Source: Alphaproteobacteria bacterium (GTDB lineage: Bacteria; Pseudomonadota; Alphaproteobacteria; Rhodospirillales; Rhodospirillaceae). Taken from it: a stretch of DNA of 64,000 nucleotides. The stretch's first letter is position 1; each line of letters starts with the position of its first letter. The notes under the pieces were generated by a model that was given only the letters and a program-made list of their open reading frames with translations, ran no database searches and was not told where the DNA came from. The translations under genes were made by a program, and so were the position numbers. Shown here in pieces: positions 26,881 through 36,973 of the stretch. The stretch covers positions 124,001 through 188,000 of the forward strand of contig JAUVUZ010000002.1 in assembly GCA_030604885.1 (NCBI GenBank). Reading direction: 5' to 3'.

Positions 26881-27774
26881 TCACAGCGAGCGTGCGCGGC
26901 GGCGCGGCCAGGCGAACTGGATCAGCGCCACCCCCGCCATGGTGACGAGGCCGCCCGAAAGCTTCGCCAGGGTGAACGGCTCGCCGAGGATCAGCACCGC
27001 CGCGATCACGCCGATCACCGGCGCCAGCAGGGTGAAGGGCACCACCAGCGACAGGTCGTGGCGCTGCACCAGGCCGTACCACAGGCCGTGGCCGACGATC
27101 GACGCGCCCACCGCCGAGAACAGCACGCCGCCCCAGCCGAACGCGCTCGCCGCCGAGATCGCCGCCATCTGGTCGTGCTCGAACAGCAGCGAGGCGGCGA
27201 GGGTCTGCGGCACCGCGAACAGCGCCGTGCCGCCGATGTAGGTGAGCGCCGGGATCGGCGGCACCAGCTTGAACAGGGCGCTCGAGAACGCCCAGCACAG
27301 CGCCGCGAACAGCAGCATCGCGATCGCCACCGGGTGGCCGCCGCCCTCGGGCGCTCCGGCGAGGATGACGATGCCGCCGAACCCCAGCACCACGCCGAGG
27401 CCGCGCTTGAGGCCGACGCGCTCGCGGAACATCAGCGCGCCGATCAGCACGCCGAACGGCACCGAGGCCTGCAGCACGATCGCCGCGGTGGCGGCGTCCA
27501 CCGACACCATGGCGAAGAACAGGATGCCGAAGTGCAGGCTGCCCATGGTGAAGGAGAGCAGGATCAGGCTCGGCACCTGCGCCCGGCGGATTGGCGCGAA
27601 CGGCAGGATCGCCGCCGCCACCATGGCGAACCGCAGCGAGGTGACGAGCAGGGGCGGCAGCTCGGAGACGCTGAACTTCACCGCCACGTAGTTGAGGCCC
27701 CAGCACACCACCACCAGGGTGGCGAAGAACAGGTCGCGGCCGCCGAGGCGGTCGCCGCTTGCCGGTGGCGTCAC
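26881..27774 (-). CDS. DMT-superfamily (EamA) transporter
   Basis: A 297-residue inner-membrane protein made of two EamA repeats, about ten membrane segments in all. It probably exports an amino acid or other small metabolite, but the substrate is unknown. Typical pieces are WGLNYVAVKFSVSELPPLL in the first helix pair and LLAPVIGVIAAVLILGEPFT in the last. The start is GTG within a GTGA overlap with the djlA-like gene. Confidence 0.88.
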   Translation of the reverse strand: MTPPASGDRLGGRDLFFATLVVVCWGLNYVAVKFSVSELPPLLVTSLRFAMVAAAILPFAPIRRAQVPSLILLSFTMGSLHFGILFFAMVSVDAATAAIVLQASVPFGVLIGALMFRERVGLKRGLGVVLGFGGIVILAGAPEGGGHPVAIAMLLFAALCWAFSSALFKLVPPIPALTYIGGTALFAVPQTLAASLLFEHDQMAAISAASAFGWGGVLFSAVGASIVGHGLWYGLVQRHDLSLVVPFTLLAPVIGVIAAVLILGEPFTLAKLSGGLVTMAGVALIQFAWPRRRARSL

Positions 27775-28553
27775 TTCAGGCCCCGCTGGCGTTTGATCTC
27801 CTCGAACGCCGCGTTGATCGCCGCCATCGTCGCGTTGGCGTTGGCCACCAGTTCGGGCGGCATGCCCTTGGCGATCAGAAGGTCCGGATGGTTTTCGCGG
27901 ATCAGGCGGCGGTAGGTGTCCTTGACCTCCTGGTCGGAGGCGGAGCGCGCCAGCCCCAGCACCGCGTAGGGGTCCTCGCCGCTCGGCCGGGAGCCGGGGG
28001 CGCCGCCCGCCCGGGCGCGGGCGCGGATGGTCTCGAAATGGGCGGCGGAGAAGCCGAAGATCTGCGCCACCCGGGCGAGGAAGGCGGCCTCCGCCGGGTG
28101 CAGGTCGCCGTCCGCCTGGGCGATCAGGAACAGGGCGTGGAGCAGTTCCTCCAGCACCGCCGGGCTGTCGTGGAACAGCTGGGCGATCTGCCGCGCGTAG
28201 GGTTCGAAGCCCTCGGCGGTCTGGCGCGCCTGGTCGAACATCGCGCCGACCTTGGCCATGTCGTGCTGGGGAATCTGGAACAGCCGCTTGAAGGCGTCGA
28301 TCTCGGCGCGGGTGACGACGCCGTCGGCCTTCGCCATTTTCGCGGCGAGGCCGATCACCGCGAGGGTGAAGGCGATCTGCCGCTGCTGTTCCGAATGGGG
28401 GGCGCCCTCCATCCAGGGCGGCAGGCTGGCGGGTTCGGCCCCGGCGATGCGTTTGTCGACGGCGTGGCCGATCGCCGCGCCCAGCAGCGCGCCCAGCGGG
28501 CCGCCGAGCGAAAACCCGGCCATGCCGCCGATGATCTTGCCCCAGATGCTCAT
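27771..28553 (-). CDS. djlA: DjlA-like J-domain co-chaperone
   Basis: A 260-residue membrane-anchored co-chaperone. A glycine-rich N-terminal hydrophobic segment (about 5-30) is followed by a TerB-like helical domain (about 60-180). A C-terminal J domain (about 195-258) has the HPD motif in RENHPDLL, needed to stimulate DnaK. The order membrane segment, TerB, J domain is that of DjlA. It precedes the EamA transporter in a two-gene unit. Confidence 0.9.
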   Translation of the reverse strand: MSIWGKIIGGMAGFSLGGPLGALLGAAIGHAVDKRIAGAEPASLPPWMEGAPHSEQQRQIAFTLAVIGLAAKMAKADGVVTRAEIDAFKRLFQIPQHDMAKVGAMFDQARQTAEGFEPYARQIAQLFHDSPAVLEELLHALFLIAQADGDLHPAEAAFLARVAQIFGFSAAHFETIRARARAGGAPGSRPSGEDPYAVLGLARSASDQEVKDTYRRLIRENHPDLLIAKGMPPELVANANATMAAINAAFEEIKRQRGLK

Positions 28554-28599
28554 GTGGTGGAGTCCTCAAGCCGAGGGTGTCTGCGCAATGGATAATCCG

Positions 28600-28629
28600 G
28601 GTTCCGCCCCGGGGCAAGGGGGCGGAACC
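28600..28629 (-). terminator. Hairpin after the glycine-zipper lipoprotein gene
   Basis: An 11-base-pair perfect stem (28600-28610 with 28619-28629; arm GGTTCCGCCCC) lies 12 bases past the stop of the lipoprotein gene. The minus strand has no T-tract after it. Confidence 0.5.
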
Positions 28630-28641
28630 GGGATCGGTTGG

Positions 28642-28893
28642 TTACTGCCACACCGGCTTGCCGAGGTGGATCTGGCTGTCGTCGGTGAGGATGCCGGTGG
28701 CGGCGCCCGCCGCGGCGCCGATCGCCGCGCCGGTCACCCAACTGCCGGTCATCGCGCCGATCACCGCGCCGCCCGCGGCACCCAGCCCGGCGCCCGAGAG
28801 GCCACGGTCGCCGGTGCTGCTGCCGCAGCCCGACAGGCCGAGCGCGAGGGCGGCGGAAAGGCCGATGGCGGCGATGCTGCGTTTGATGTTCAT
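28642..28893 (-). CDS. Small glycine-zipper lipoprotein
   Basis: An 83-residue precursor with a signal peptide ending in LSGC (lipidated Cys23). A glycine-zipper segment follows (GAGLGAAGGAVIGAMTG and further GxxxG repeats, about 34-70) of the kind seen in small outer-membrane lipoproteins such as the SlyB/YMGG families. The role is unknown, perhaps envelope integrity. AGGAG lies 9 bases upstream of the ATG. Confidence 0.85.
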   Translation of the reverse strand: MNIKRSIAAIGLSAALALGLSGCGSSTGDRGLSGAGLGAAGGAVIGAMTGSWVTGAAIGAAAGAATGILTDDSQIHLGKPVWQ

Positions 28894-29118
28894 GTCCGTA
28901 TGCTCCTGAATTCGCGAACTGCCCCCGATGTAAGCGCAACCGACTCGCGGGGGAAGTGATGTGCGTCGGGAATATAACGGAATATCCCGAAAATTCGTTG
29001 CACCGGCGGCGTCGCGGTCGATCCTTCGGACGGGTTGCGTTATTCTCGCGCGGTTTGCAAATTCTCTGGGTGTTTTGCGCGCGGCCGCCGGGGCCGCGCC
29101 CATGGGTCGGGATCTTCG
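28894..29118. promoter_or_regulatory. Divergent control region (lipoprotein / asmA-like gene)
   Basis: At 28956-28975 lies GTGATGTGCGTC followed by GGGAATAT, close to a sequence at 24975-24998. An imperfect palindrome built on GGGAATAT spans 28968-28991. A possible plus-strand promoter is TTGCGT (29035-29040), 17 bases, CAAATT (29058-29063). A GC-rich hairpin (29079-29099, arm GCGCGGCC) sits in the leader of the asmA-like gene. Confidence 0.4.
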
Positions 29119-32100
29119 ATGCGGAAATCGTTGCGTTACGGGGTGGTCGCGCTGGCCGGGGTGGTGGCGCTGGCGGTGGTGCTGCCGATGGTGCTGGTGG
29201 ACGAGGCGGCGATCAAGCGCCAGATCGCCCGCGCGGTGGAAGCCCGCACCGGCCGCACCCTCGAAATTCGCGGCGATCTCGATTTCGCCCTGCTGCCGAC
29301 GCCGCGCATCGCCGCCGCCGACGTGCGCCTCGCCAACTGGACCGAGAGCGCCGAACCCTGGATGGTGGAAATCGCCCGCGTCTCCGCCACGCTCTCGCCC
29401 GCCGACCTGTTGCAGGGCGAGATCGTCGCCCGCAGCGTCGAGCTGGAGCGGCCGCGCGTGCTGCTGGAGCGCCGCGCCGGGCGCGGCAACTGGAACTTCG
29501 TGCCCGCCGGGGTGATGCCCGACCGCATCGGCCTGACCGGCGGCCTGATCTCCGCCGCCCACGCCCAGACCGGCGACGGCACCGCCAGCCTCGCCTTCCG
29601 CCGCCTCGCGGTGCGCGACGGCCGGGTGGTTTACCGCGACGCGGGCAACGAGACCGAGGCCACGGCGGTGCGCTTCGAAATGGAGGCCGAGGGCGCCGAG
29701 GGACCGTTCCGCGGCAACGGCGCCGCCACCGTCGGCGGGCGCGGCCTCGCCTTCGACGGCGACGTCGGGCGCATCCAGGGCGGCCGCGCCGTGCCGGTGC
29801 GGGTCAACGCGCGCTCCGGCGCCCTTTCGGGCAAGATCGACGGCCTCCTGCTGCGCGACACCGATTCCGGGCCGGTGCTCAAGGTCGCCGCCGACGCCTC
29901 CGCCCCCGACGCCGCCGCGCTGCTGGCGGAGTGGGGCGTCGCCGCGCCCGCCGCCCTCGCCGGGCGGCCGCTGGCGCTGGGCGGCCAGCTCCGCCTCGAC
30001 GCCAACTCGGGCGAACTGGACGAGGGCCAGTTGCGCCTCGGCCCCGCCACCGCCGCCGCCGAACTCCAATGGACCCTCGACACGCCGCGCCCGCGCGTCG
30101 CCGTGCGCCTCGCCGCCCGTCATGTGGACCTCGACGCCTGGGGCGCCCAGCGCGCCGCCGCCGCGCCGGGGTTCTCGCTGGTCTCCGCCGCCGTCGCGCA
30201 GCAGGCCCCCGCGTCCGCCTTCGCCCTGCCGCTGCCCGCCGACGTCGACGTCGGCTTCGACCTTTCCGCCGCCACCGTGGTGTGGCGCGGTCAGGCCGCC
30301 CAGTCGGTGGTGGCGGAAGGCGAGATCAGCCGGGGCGACCTCGTCCTCAACCAGATCGCCGCCGAGCTGCCGGGGGCGGCGCAGGTGCGCGCCTTCGGCT
30401 TCGTCGGCGGCGACGCGCAGCGCAGCCTCGACCTCACCCTCCAGGCCAGCGCCGCCAACCTGCGCGCGGTGCTCGACTGGGCGGGGGTGGACGTGGCGGG
30501 CGTGCCCTCCGACCGCCTGCGCCGCGCCGGGTTCGCCGCGCAGGTGCGCGGCGGCCAGGGCGACCTGCTGCGGATGCGCGACATCGACCTGGTGCTGGAT
30601 TCCACCCGCGCGCGCGGCGCCCTCGATCTGCGCTGGGCGGCGCGCCCGGCGTTCGGCCTGTCGCTGGCGGTGGACCAGTTCAACCTCGACGCCTACCGTT
30701 CCGTGGCGGTCGCCCCCAAGGCGACCGCCGCGCCCGCCGCCCTGGCAGAGGCCCAGGCGCAACCGCCCCAGCCCGCGCCGTGGCAGGGCTTCGACGCCAA
30801 TCTCGACCTCACCGTCGGCCGCCTCACCGTCGGCGGCCAGCCCCTCGACCGGGTGTCCGCCAAGGGCGCGTGGCAGGGCGGGGTGCTCGACCTCGCCGGG
30901 GTGGAGGCGGACCTGGGCGGCGCCGGGCACCTGCGCGCGCGCGGCCGGGTGCGCACCGTGGGCGAGGGCGCGCCGCGCTTCGAGGGCGCCGCCGCCGAGG
31001 TGACCACCCAGCGCGGCGACCGGCTGGTGGGCCTGCTGCCGTTCGCCGCCCCGGCGTTCACCCGCGACTGGCGGGCGCTCACCGCCTCGGTCGCCGCCGA
31101 AGGCCCGCTCGCCGACTTGAAGCTCGACGCCGCCGCCCGCGTCGGCGATGTCTCCGCCAGCCTCGCGGGCCGCTTCGACGGCGTCGCCGGGCGCCCGGCG
31201 GGCGACGGCGAGGCCCGCCTCGCCGCGCCCACCCTCGGCGCCCTCGCCCGGGTGTTCGGCGCCGATCTCGCGCCCGATCTCGCGCGCAAGGGCAAGGTCG
31301 AGGCGGTGATGCCGGTGGTCGGCCGCGCCGACGGCTACGCCGTGCCCGCCCTCAGCATCAAGGCGGGCGACGTGGCGATCCAGGGCAGCGCCGAGGTGCG
31401 CACCGACGGGCCGCGCCCGTTCGCCCGCGTCCGCCTCGACGGCAACACCCTGCCGTGGCCCTCCACGGTGGCCGACGCCGCCGCGCCCGCGCCGGTGCGC
31501 CTCGCCTCCGCCGGATTCCTGCCGGTGGCGGCCCGGGCCGAGGCCCCGGCCCCGGCGTGGGCGGCGCTGCGCGAGTTCGACGGCGAACTCGACGCCCGCT
31601 TCGACACCCTCCAGGCGCCCAAGCTCCGCGCCGACGGGCTGGAGGCCGCGCTCAAGCTCAACCAGGGCATCGCCACCCTGGAGCGCGCCGCCGCCCGCGT
31701 CCTCGGCGGCAACGTCGCGGGCAGCGGCCGCGCCGATCTCACCGGCGCGGTGCCACGCCTCGAAGGGCGCCTCGACGTCAAGGACGTCACCGTCGCCTCC
31801 AACAGTCCGCTGTTCGACGGCAACGCGCCGCTCGCCGGGCGCATCGACCTCGAAGCCGAGGGCGGCGCCAGCGGCGCCGACCGCGACGCGCTGCTGCGCG
31901 CCCTCTCGGGCAAGGGGCGGCTGTCGGTGACCCAGGGGTCGTTCGCCGGGGCCAACCTCGGCGCCGTCAACGAACGCCTCAACCGCATCCGCAACCTGCA
32001 GGACATCCTCGGCGCGATCGAGGCGGGCAGCCGCGGCCGCACCGCCTTCGACACCCTCACCGGCACCTTCGTGGCGGACAAGGGCGTGGTGCGCTCCGAC

Positions 32101-32427
32101 GATCTCGCCCTCTCGGCCCCGGCGGGCACCGCCAGCGCCAAGGGCAGCGCCGACCTCGCCGCCGAAACCCTGACCGCCGACCTGCGCTTCACCCTCGACA
32201 ACCTCAGGGAGGCGCCGCCCCTCGGCATCAAGCTGGCGGGGGCGTGGGCGGCGCCGCGCGTCACCTTCGACACCAACGCCTTCCAGGGCCACGTGCTGAA
32301 GCAGGGCCTGGGGTCGTTCCTCAAGTCCCTCGCCAAGCCCCAGTCGGGCGAGCCGCCGGAACCCAGCGCCGCGCCCAAGCCCCGCGACGTGCTGCGCGAA
32401 ATCCTCGCGCCGATCCCGCAGCAGTAG
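29119..32427 (+). CDS. AsmA-family protein
   Basis: A 1102-residue protein with one N-terminal membrane helix (about 5-27) and a long periplasmic region. The AsmA domain starts straight after the helix (DEAAIKRQIARAVEARTGRTLEI). The C-terminal AsmA-type domain contains LLRALSGKGRLSVTQGSF and a long beta-rich tail. AsmA-like proteins are thought to move phospholipids across the periplasm or to affect outer-membrane assembly. The ATG at 29119 places the membrane helix at the N-terminus. An upstream ATG at 29035 would add an unlikely 28 residues. Confidence 0.92.
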   Translation: MRKSLRYGVVALAGVVALAVVLPMVLVDEAAIKRQIARAVEARTGRTLEIRGDLDFALLPTPRIAAADVRLANWTESAEPWMVEIARVSATLSPADLLQGEIVARSVELERPRVLLERRAGRGNWNFVPAGVMPDRIGLTGGLISAAHAQTGDGTASLAFRRLAVRDGRVVYRDAGNETEATAVRFEMEAEGAEGPFRGNGAATVGGRGLAFDGDVGRIQGGRAVPVRVNARSGALSGKIDGLLLRDTDSGPVLKVAADASAPDAAALLAEWGVAAPAALAGRPLALGGQLRLDANSGELDEGQLRLGPATAAAELQWTLDTPRPRVAVRLAARHVDLDAWGAQRAAAAPGFSLVSAAVAQQAPASAFALPLPADVDVGFDLSAATVVWRGQAAQSVVAEGEISRGDLVLNQIAAELPGAAQVRAFGFVGGDAQRSLDLTLQASAANLRAVLDWAGVDVAGVPSDRLRRAGFAAQVRGGQGDLLRMRDIDLVLDSTRARGALDLRWAARPAFGLSLAVDQFNLDAYRSVAVAPKATAAPAALAEAQAQPPQPAPWQGFDANLDLTVGRLTVGGQPLDRVSAKGAWQGGVLDLAGVEADLGGAGHLRARGRVRTVGEGAPRFEGAAAEVTTQRGDRLVGLLPFAAPAFTRDWRALTASVAAEGPLADLKLDAAARVGDVSASLAGRFDGVAGRPAGDGEARLAAPTLGALARVFGADLAPDLARKGKVEAVMPVVGRADGYAVPALSIKAGDVAIQGSAEVRTDGPRPFARVRLDGNTLPWPSTVADAAAPAPVRLASAGFLPVAARAEAPAPAWAALREFDGELDARFDTLQAPKLRADGLEAALKLNQGIATLERAAARVLGGNVAGSGRADLTGAVPRLEGRLDVKDVTVASNSPLFDGNAPLAGRIDLEAEGGASGADRDALLRALSGKGRLSVTQGSFAGANLGAVNERLNRIRNLQDILGAIEAGSRGRTAFDTLTGTFVADKGVVRSDDLALSAPAGTASAKGSADLAAETLTADLRFTLDNLREAPPLGIKLAGAWAAPRVTFDTNAFQGHVLKQGLGSFLKSLAKPQSGEPPEPSAAPKPRDVLREILAPIPQQ

Positions 32428-32497
32428 GGGTTCGCCGAAGTGCTGCCGGGGCGTTGGCCGTGGCGGCATGGACCCCCGGTCGAGCCGGGGGTGACGA
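32425..32497. repeat. REP-like repeat, copy 1
   Basis: A 73-base repeat that begins at the stop codon of the asmA-like gene. Its end holds an 8-base-pair hairpin (arm ACCCCCGG, loop TCGAG). Read on the other strand, the hairpin is flanked by CGTCA and TCCA, the same flanks as the elements at 63.3-63.8 kb. Confidence 0.8.
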
Positions 32498-32516
32498 GGA
32501 GTGGGGAGGCGGGCCG

Positions 32517-32589
32517 TAGGGGTTCGCCGAAGTCCTGCTGGGGCGTCGGCCGTGGCGGCATGGACCCCCGGTCGAGCCGGGGGTAACGA
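32517..32589. repeat. REP-like repeat, copy 2
   Basis: A second copy of the 73-base repeat, 92 bases after the first and differing at only a few positions, with the hairpin intact. I see no gene in 32590-32651. Confidence 0.8.
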
Positions 32590-32651
32590 TGTTTGGGTAG
32601 GTGGGTGAGCCGTCGAACCCGGCGCCGATTCCGCAGCCGGGGGGGCGGGAC

Positions 32652-33185
32652 TTATCGGTTGAGGATCATCATCGGCGAGCTTTGGGTGCCGGGGACAACC
32701 AAGGTTCGGCTCTGAGGTACGAAGAGCGGTGCCGTCACCACTGGCGAGCGCCGTTCGCCATCGGGCGTTTCTGCCCAAAGGTCGATCCGCATGCTGCCGT
32801 TGTCCGCCTCGGGCGGTGCCCAGCCGCGGATCGTGTAGCTCTCTCCCGCACGCGCCTCGATCTGGAGTTCCGCGAATCCCGCCCGCATCGGCCATTTGAC
32901 CAGTTCCAGATGCAGCGCCATCACGTGCGGCCCGGGAGTCAGAAGTTCCTTTGCATCCCATTCGAGGAAGAAGGACTGCGAAGCTTCGGTGGCTTTTCCG
33001 TCGATTCTGTTCACGACGATGCGAGTCCGGTATCCGGAAGGCTGGGAGACGTCGTTGCTGCCAGTGACCCACGCCCCCGCCTCCGGCGTCAGCCCGGGCG
33101 GCGGCGCGTAGGTGGTCTCGTGATGCCGGGCGCAGGCGGAGAGCGCGAGGGCGGCGAGGGCGATCAGGCAACGGGCGGGGGTCAT
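32652..33185 (-). CDS. Hypothetical lipoprotein
   Basis: A 177-residue precursor with a lipoprotein signal (ALSAC, Cys18). The mature part looks beta-rich, with segments such as GYRTRIVVNRIDG and ESYTIRGWAPPEADNGSMRI. I do not recognise a family. It overlaps the ribbon-helix-helix gene by ATGA and is the third gene of that operon. The DNA from about 32650 to 33060 is visibly less GC-rich than its neighbours and uses more A/T-ending codons, which suggests transfer or relaxed selection. Confidence 0.75.
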   Translation of the reverse strand: MTPARCLIALAALALSACARHHETTYAPPPGLTPEAGAWVTGSNDVSQPSGYRTRIVVNRIDGKATEASQSFFLEWDAKELLTPGPHVMALHLELVKWPMRAGFAELQIEARAGESYTIRGWAPPEADNGSMRIDLWAETPDGERRSPVVTAPLFVPQSRTLVVPGTQSSPMMILNR

Positions 33186-33430
33186 TCCGGGCTTTCCTCT
33201 CGATCGTGGAGCTTGGCCTGCAACGCGCGCAGCACGTGGACGCGCAGCGCGCCCGAAAGGTTCACCTCCGGATCGTCGCGGCCGTGGTCGATCGCCTGCA
33301 CCAGGGCGTGCAGGCTCATCCCCCGCTCGTGGGCGAGGTCCTTCAACGCGTCCCAGAACGGCTGCTCCAGGGACACGCTGGTGCGGTGGCCATCCAGGGT
33401 CACCGACCGCTTCTGCACGCCGTCGGTCAT
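33182..33430 (-). CDS. Ribbon-helix-helix domain protein
   Basis: An 82-residue protein with a short basic start (VQKRSVTLDGHRTSVSLEQPFWDALKDLA) typical of the RHH_4 family of small DNA-binding proteins found mostly in alphaproteobacteria. It probably dimerises and binds DNA, but its target is unknown. It overlaps both neighbours by ATGA, so it is co-translated with the hydrolase and the lipoprotein. Confidence 0.82.
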   Translation of the reverse strand: MTDGVQKRSVTLDGHRTSVSLEQPFWDALKDLAHERGMSLHALVQAIDHGRDDPEVNLSGALRVHVLRALQAKLHDREESPE

Positions 33431-34056
33431 CGGCAGATCCTCCGTGCGAACGCCGCCGCCGTGTCGGCGGCCGAATCGAGCGCCGCCTCCGGCGCAAGCC
33501 CCGAGGCGCGGCGCGGCTTGAGCGAATGGTCGCCGTCGGCGATCCACACCACCTCCACCGCCGCCCCCAGGGCGTAGCCCGCCACCTCTTCCGCGCTGCC
33601 CAGCGCGTCCCGCGTGCCCTGCACCACCAGCACCGGGCAGGGCGGCGCCGCCAGGGGCAGGAGCCGCTCCGGCGTCGCCGCCTTGCCAGCCGGGTGGAAC
33701 GGATAGCCCAGCGCCACCACGCCCGCCGGGGCGATTGCCGCCGCCGCCATCGCCGCCGCCCGCCCGCCCATCGACTTGCCGCCGATCAGCAGCGGCACCC
33801 CGGGAAACGCCGCCCGCGCTTCCGCCGCCGCCTCGGCGAAGCGCGCCAGAAGCACCGGCATCCGATCCGGCGGCCGCTTCGCCCCCGCCGCCCGCCGCGC
33901 CGCCATGTAGGGGAACTCGAACCGCGCCACCGCCACCCCGCGCGCCGCCAGCCGCGACGCCATCCCGGCCATGAACGGGCTGTCCATCGGCGCTCCGGCG
34001 CCGTGGGCGAACAGCAAAACCGCGAACGGGGCGTGGCTGGGGGTGTCGAAAATCAT
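33427..34056 (-). CDS. Alpha/beta hydrolase of the KANL3/Tex30 type
   Basis: A 209-residue hydrolase. LLFAHGAGAPMDSPFM near the N-terminus forms the oxyanion region. The nucleophile elbow GGKSMGG gives Ser95. Asp150 (in QGTRDALG) and His177 (in DGDHSLKP) complete the triad. The substrate is unknown. It is the first gene of a three-gene operon with the RHH protein and the lipoprotein. Confidence 0.85.
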   Translation of the reverse strand: MIFDTPSHAPFAVLLFAHGAGAPMDSPFMAGMASRLAARGVAVARFEFPYMAARRAAGAKRPPDRMPVLLARFAEAAAEARAAFPGVPLLIGGKSMGGRAAAMAAAAIAPAGVVALGYPFHPAGKAATPERLLPLAAPPCPVLVVQGTRDALGSAEEVAGYALGAAVEVVWIADGDHSLKPRRASGLAPEAALDSAADTAAAFARRICR

Positions 34057-34089
34057 CGGGTTTCGTCCGTTGTGCGCAGGGGCGCCGCC

Positions 34090-34200
34090 CCTGCACCCCG
34101 CAAAGGGCCGGGGGCCCTTTGATCCCGTTCGTTCGCCGGGATCGGCCGGGGAGCCGTCGCGCGGCCGAGGGGCTGATCGCGCTTCGCGCAAAAACCCATC
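34090..34200. repeat. Dispersed hairpin element, copy 1
   Basis: A hairpin (34101-34121, arm CAAAGGGCC) is followed by GATCCCGTTCG. The segment GCTGATCGCGCTTCGCGC then AAAAACCC follows at 34172-34197. The same pieces recur, one of them inverted, in the larger element at 53490-53640. It lies between the fumarase gene and the hydrolase operon and may act as a terminator for fumarase. Confidence 0.6.
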
Positions 34201-34259
34201 GGGGCCGGAGCCGAGGGAAACGCCGGGTGGGCGCTTCCCTCGCAAGGTTTTGGAACGGG

Positions 34260-35873
<1,614 letters not shown>

Positions 35874-35925
35874 GGAAGGCTCCCTGTATCTGTGTGTGTC
35901 CCGGGTCGCTCCGCCTCGAGGTTTC

Positions 35926-36444
35926 TTATTTTTTGCGGAACGCGTCCAGCACCACCACCTTGCGGTCGCTGCCGGGCGACGGGTCGTCGTCGTCCGGTTT
36001 CGGCGTCGCCTCGGCGGCGGGCGGCGGAGGCGGCACATCCTCCGCGAGGTCGTCGTCGAGGAAGTCCTCGAAGTCGTCCTCGTACTGGAATTGCAGGCCG
36101 AACTTGGCCGACGGGTCGGCGAAGCCGGTGATCGCCGGGAACGGCACCACCAGGCGTTCGCGCCGGTTGTTGAAGGACAGGCTCACCGAGAAGCTGTCGG
36201 GCGCGTCGACGTCGACTCCGAGGTCCCAGTATTCGTGCTGCAGCACGATGGTGATGTCCTCGGGGTGCGCCGCCTTGAGGCCGGCGGGCATCGTCACGCC
36301 TTCGGCGTCGGTGCGGAAGGTGATGTAGAAGTGGTGGTCGCCCGGCAGTCCGTGGGCGGCGGCGCGGGTCAGCGCCTCCCGCACCACGCCGCGCAGGGCG
36401 TGTTCCACCAGGGCATCGTAGTCGAAGGAGGGATGGTTCTCCAC
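35926..36444 (-). CDS. sspB: SspB, ClpXP adaptor (alphaproteobacterial type)
   Basis: SspB tethers ssrA-tagged proteins to ClpXP. The tag-binding domain runs from [18 protein letters not shown] to about residue 120, including FYITFRT and [12 protein letters not shown]. An acidic Pro-rich linker then leads to the ClpX-binding tail [11 protein letters not shown] chose the GTG at 36444 because AGAGG lies about 7 bases upstream and the length (172) fits. An ATG at 36474 is possible. The gene for the tag it recognises, ssrA, lies just upstream. Confidence 0.93.
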   Translation of the reverse strand: MENHPSFDYDALVEHALRGVVREALTRAAAHGLPGDHHFYITFRTDAEGVTMPAGLKAAHPEDITIVLQHEYWDLGVDVDAPDSFSVSLSFNNRRERLVVPFPAITGFADPSAKFGLQFQYEDDFEDFLDDDLAEDVPPPPPAAEATPKPDDDDPSPGSDRKVVVLDAFRKK

Positions 36445-36559
36445 AGGCGCGCCTCTCGTGTTTTGGCGGCCCATATTAGGCACGATCGCGCCATGGAGAA
36501 AGCCCCTAACGCAGGGGAGAGGGCGAGAAAAATCGGGGGAAGAGAAGCGGGGCGTTCTG

Positions 36560-36857
36560 TTGCTAGGTGCCCCATCCCCCACCTGATACCGCTCAAGGCA
36601 CCAGGGATTGAGTTCGGTCAGGATACCGCTTACGCGGCAGCCAGAACCGGAGCGCGATTATCGTTCGCAGCTACTAAACGGCCCGATAACGGCGGAACCA
36701 TGCCGAGCACAGCCATGATCTTTACCACGCGCGTCGATCCTGTTTCGCCCCCATGGCCCCGGGCTTTCCGGGATATGGTGGAGGCGCCGGGCACTGCCCC
36801 CGGGTCCGCAACGATTATTCCATCATGGGTTTAGCACCGTAGTCCGGTTGCCCGGAC
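36560..36857 (-). ncRNA. ssrA: tmRNA, circularly permuted two-piece form
   Basis: tmRNA rescues stalled ribosomes. On the minus strand the acceptor piece comes first and ends in CGCCTCCACCA (3' CCA at 36776-36778). After a short spacer the coding piece starts GGGGGCG (36752), whose seven bases pair with the acceptor 3' strand. The tag frame at 36630-36671 encodes AANDNRAPVLAAA and a stop. CCATGAT in the acceptor piece (36822-36828) pairs with ATCATGG in the coding piece (36713-36719). A pseudoknot-type hairpin closes at 36566-36602. TATATAT just upstream may be its -10 box. Outer ends are approximate. Confidence 0.94.
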
Positions 36858-36973
36858 AGCCCATATATAGGGCGAACCGCCGCCCCGCGAAAGGGGAAAA
36901 CCGATGGGGGTTGGAGCCGCGGGGCCGAGCCGGTATGCTCGGCCTCCGCTTTCGCCTTCGAGGATACGAGTCC

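Noticed and set aside
28642-33171. Very long open frames antisense to known genes, for example across the asmA-like gene
   Set aside because: In GC-rich DNA the frames opposite real genes stay open by chance. Their predicted proteins are Arg/Gly/Ala/His-rich with no domains, and the sense frames match known families.
36583-36860. A tRNA gene in the acceptor-like sequence ending CCACCA
   Set aside because: The acceptor stem pairs with a 5' strand on the other side of a spacer and the tag frame lies next to it, so it is permuted tmRNA rather than a tRNA.
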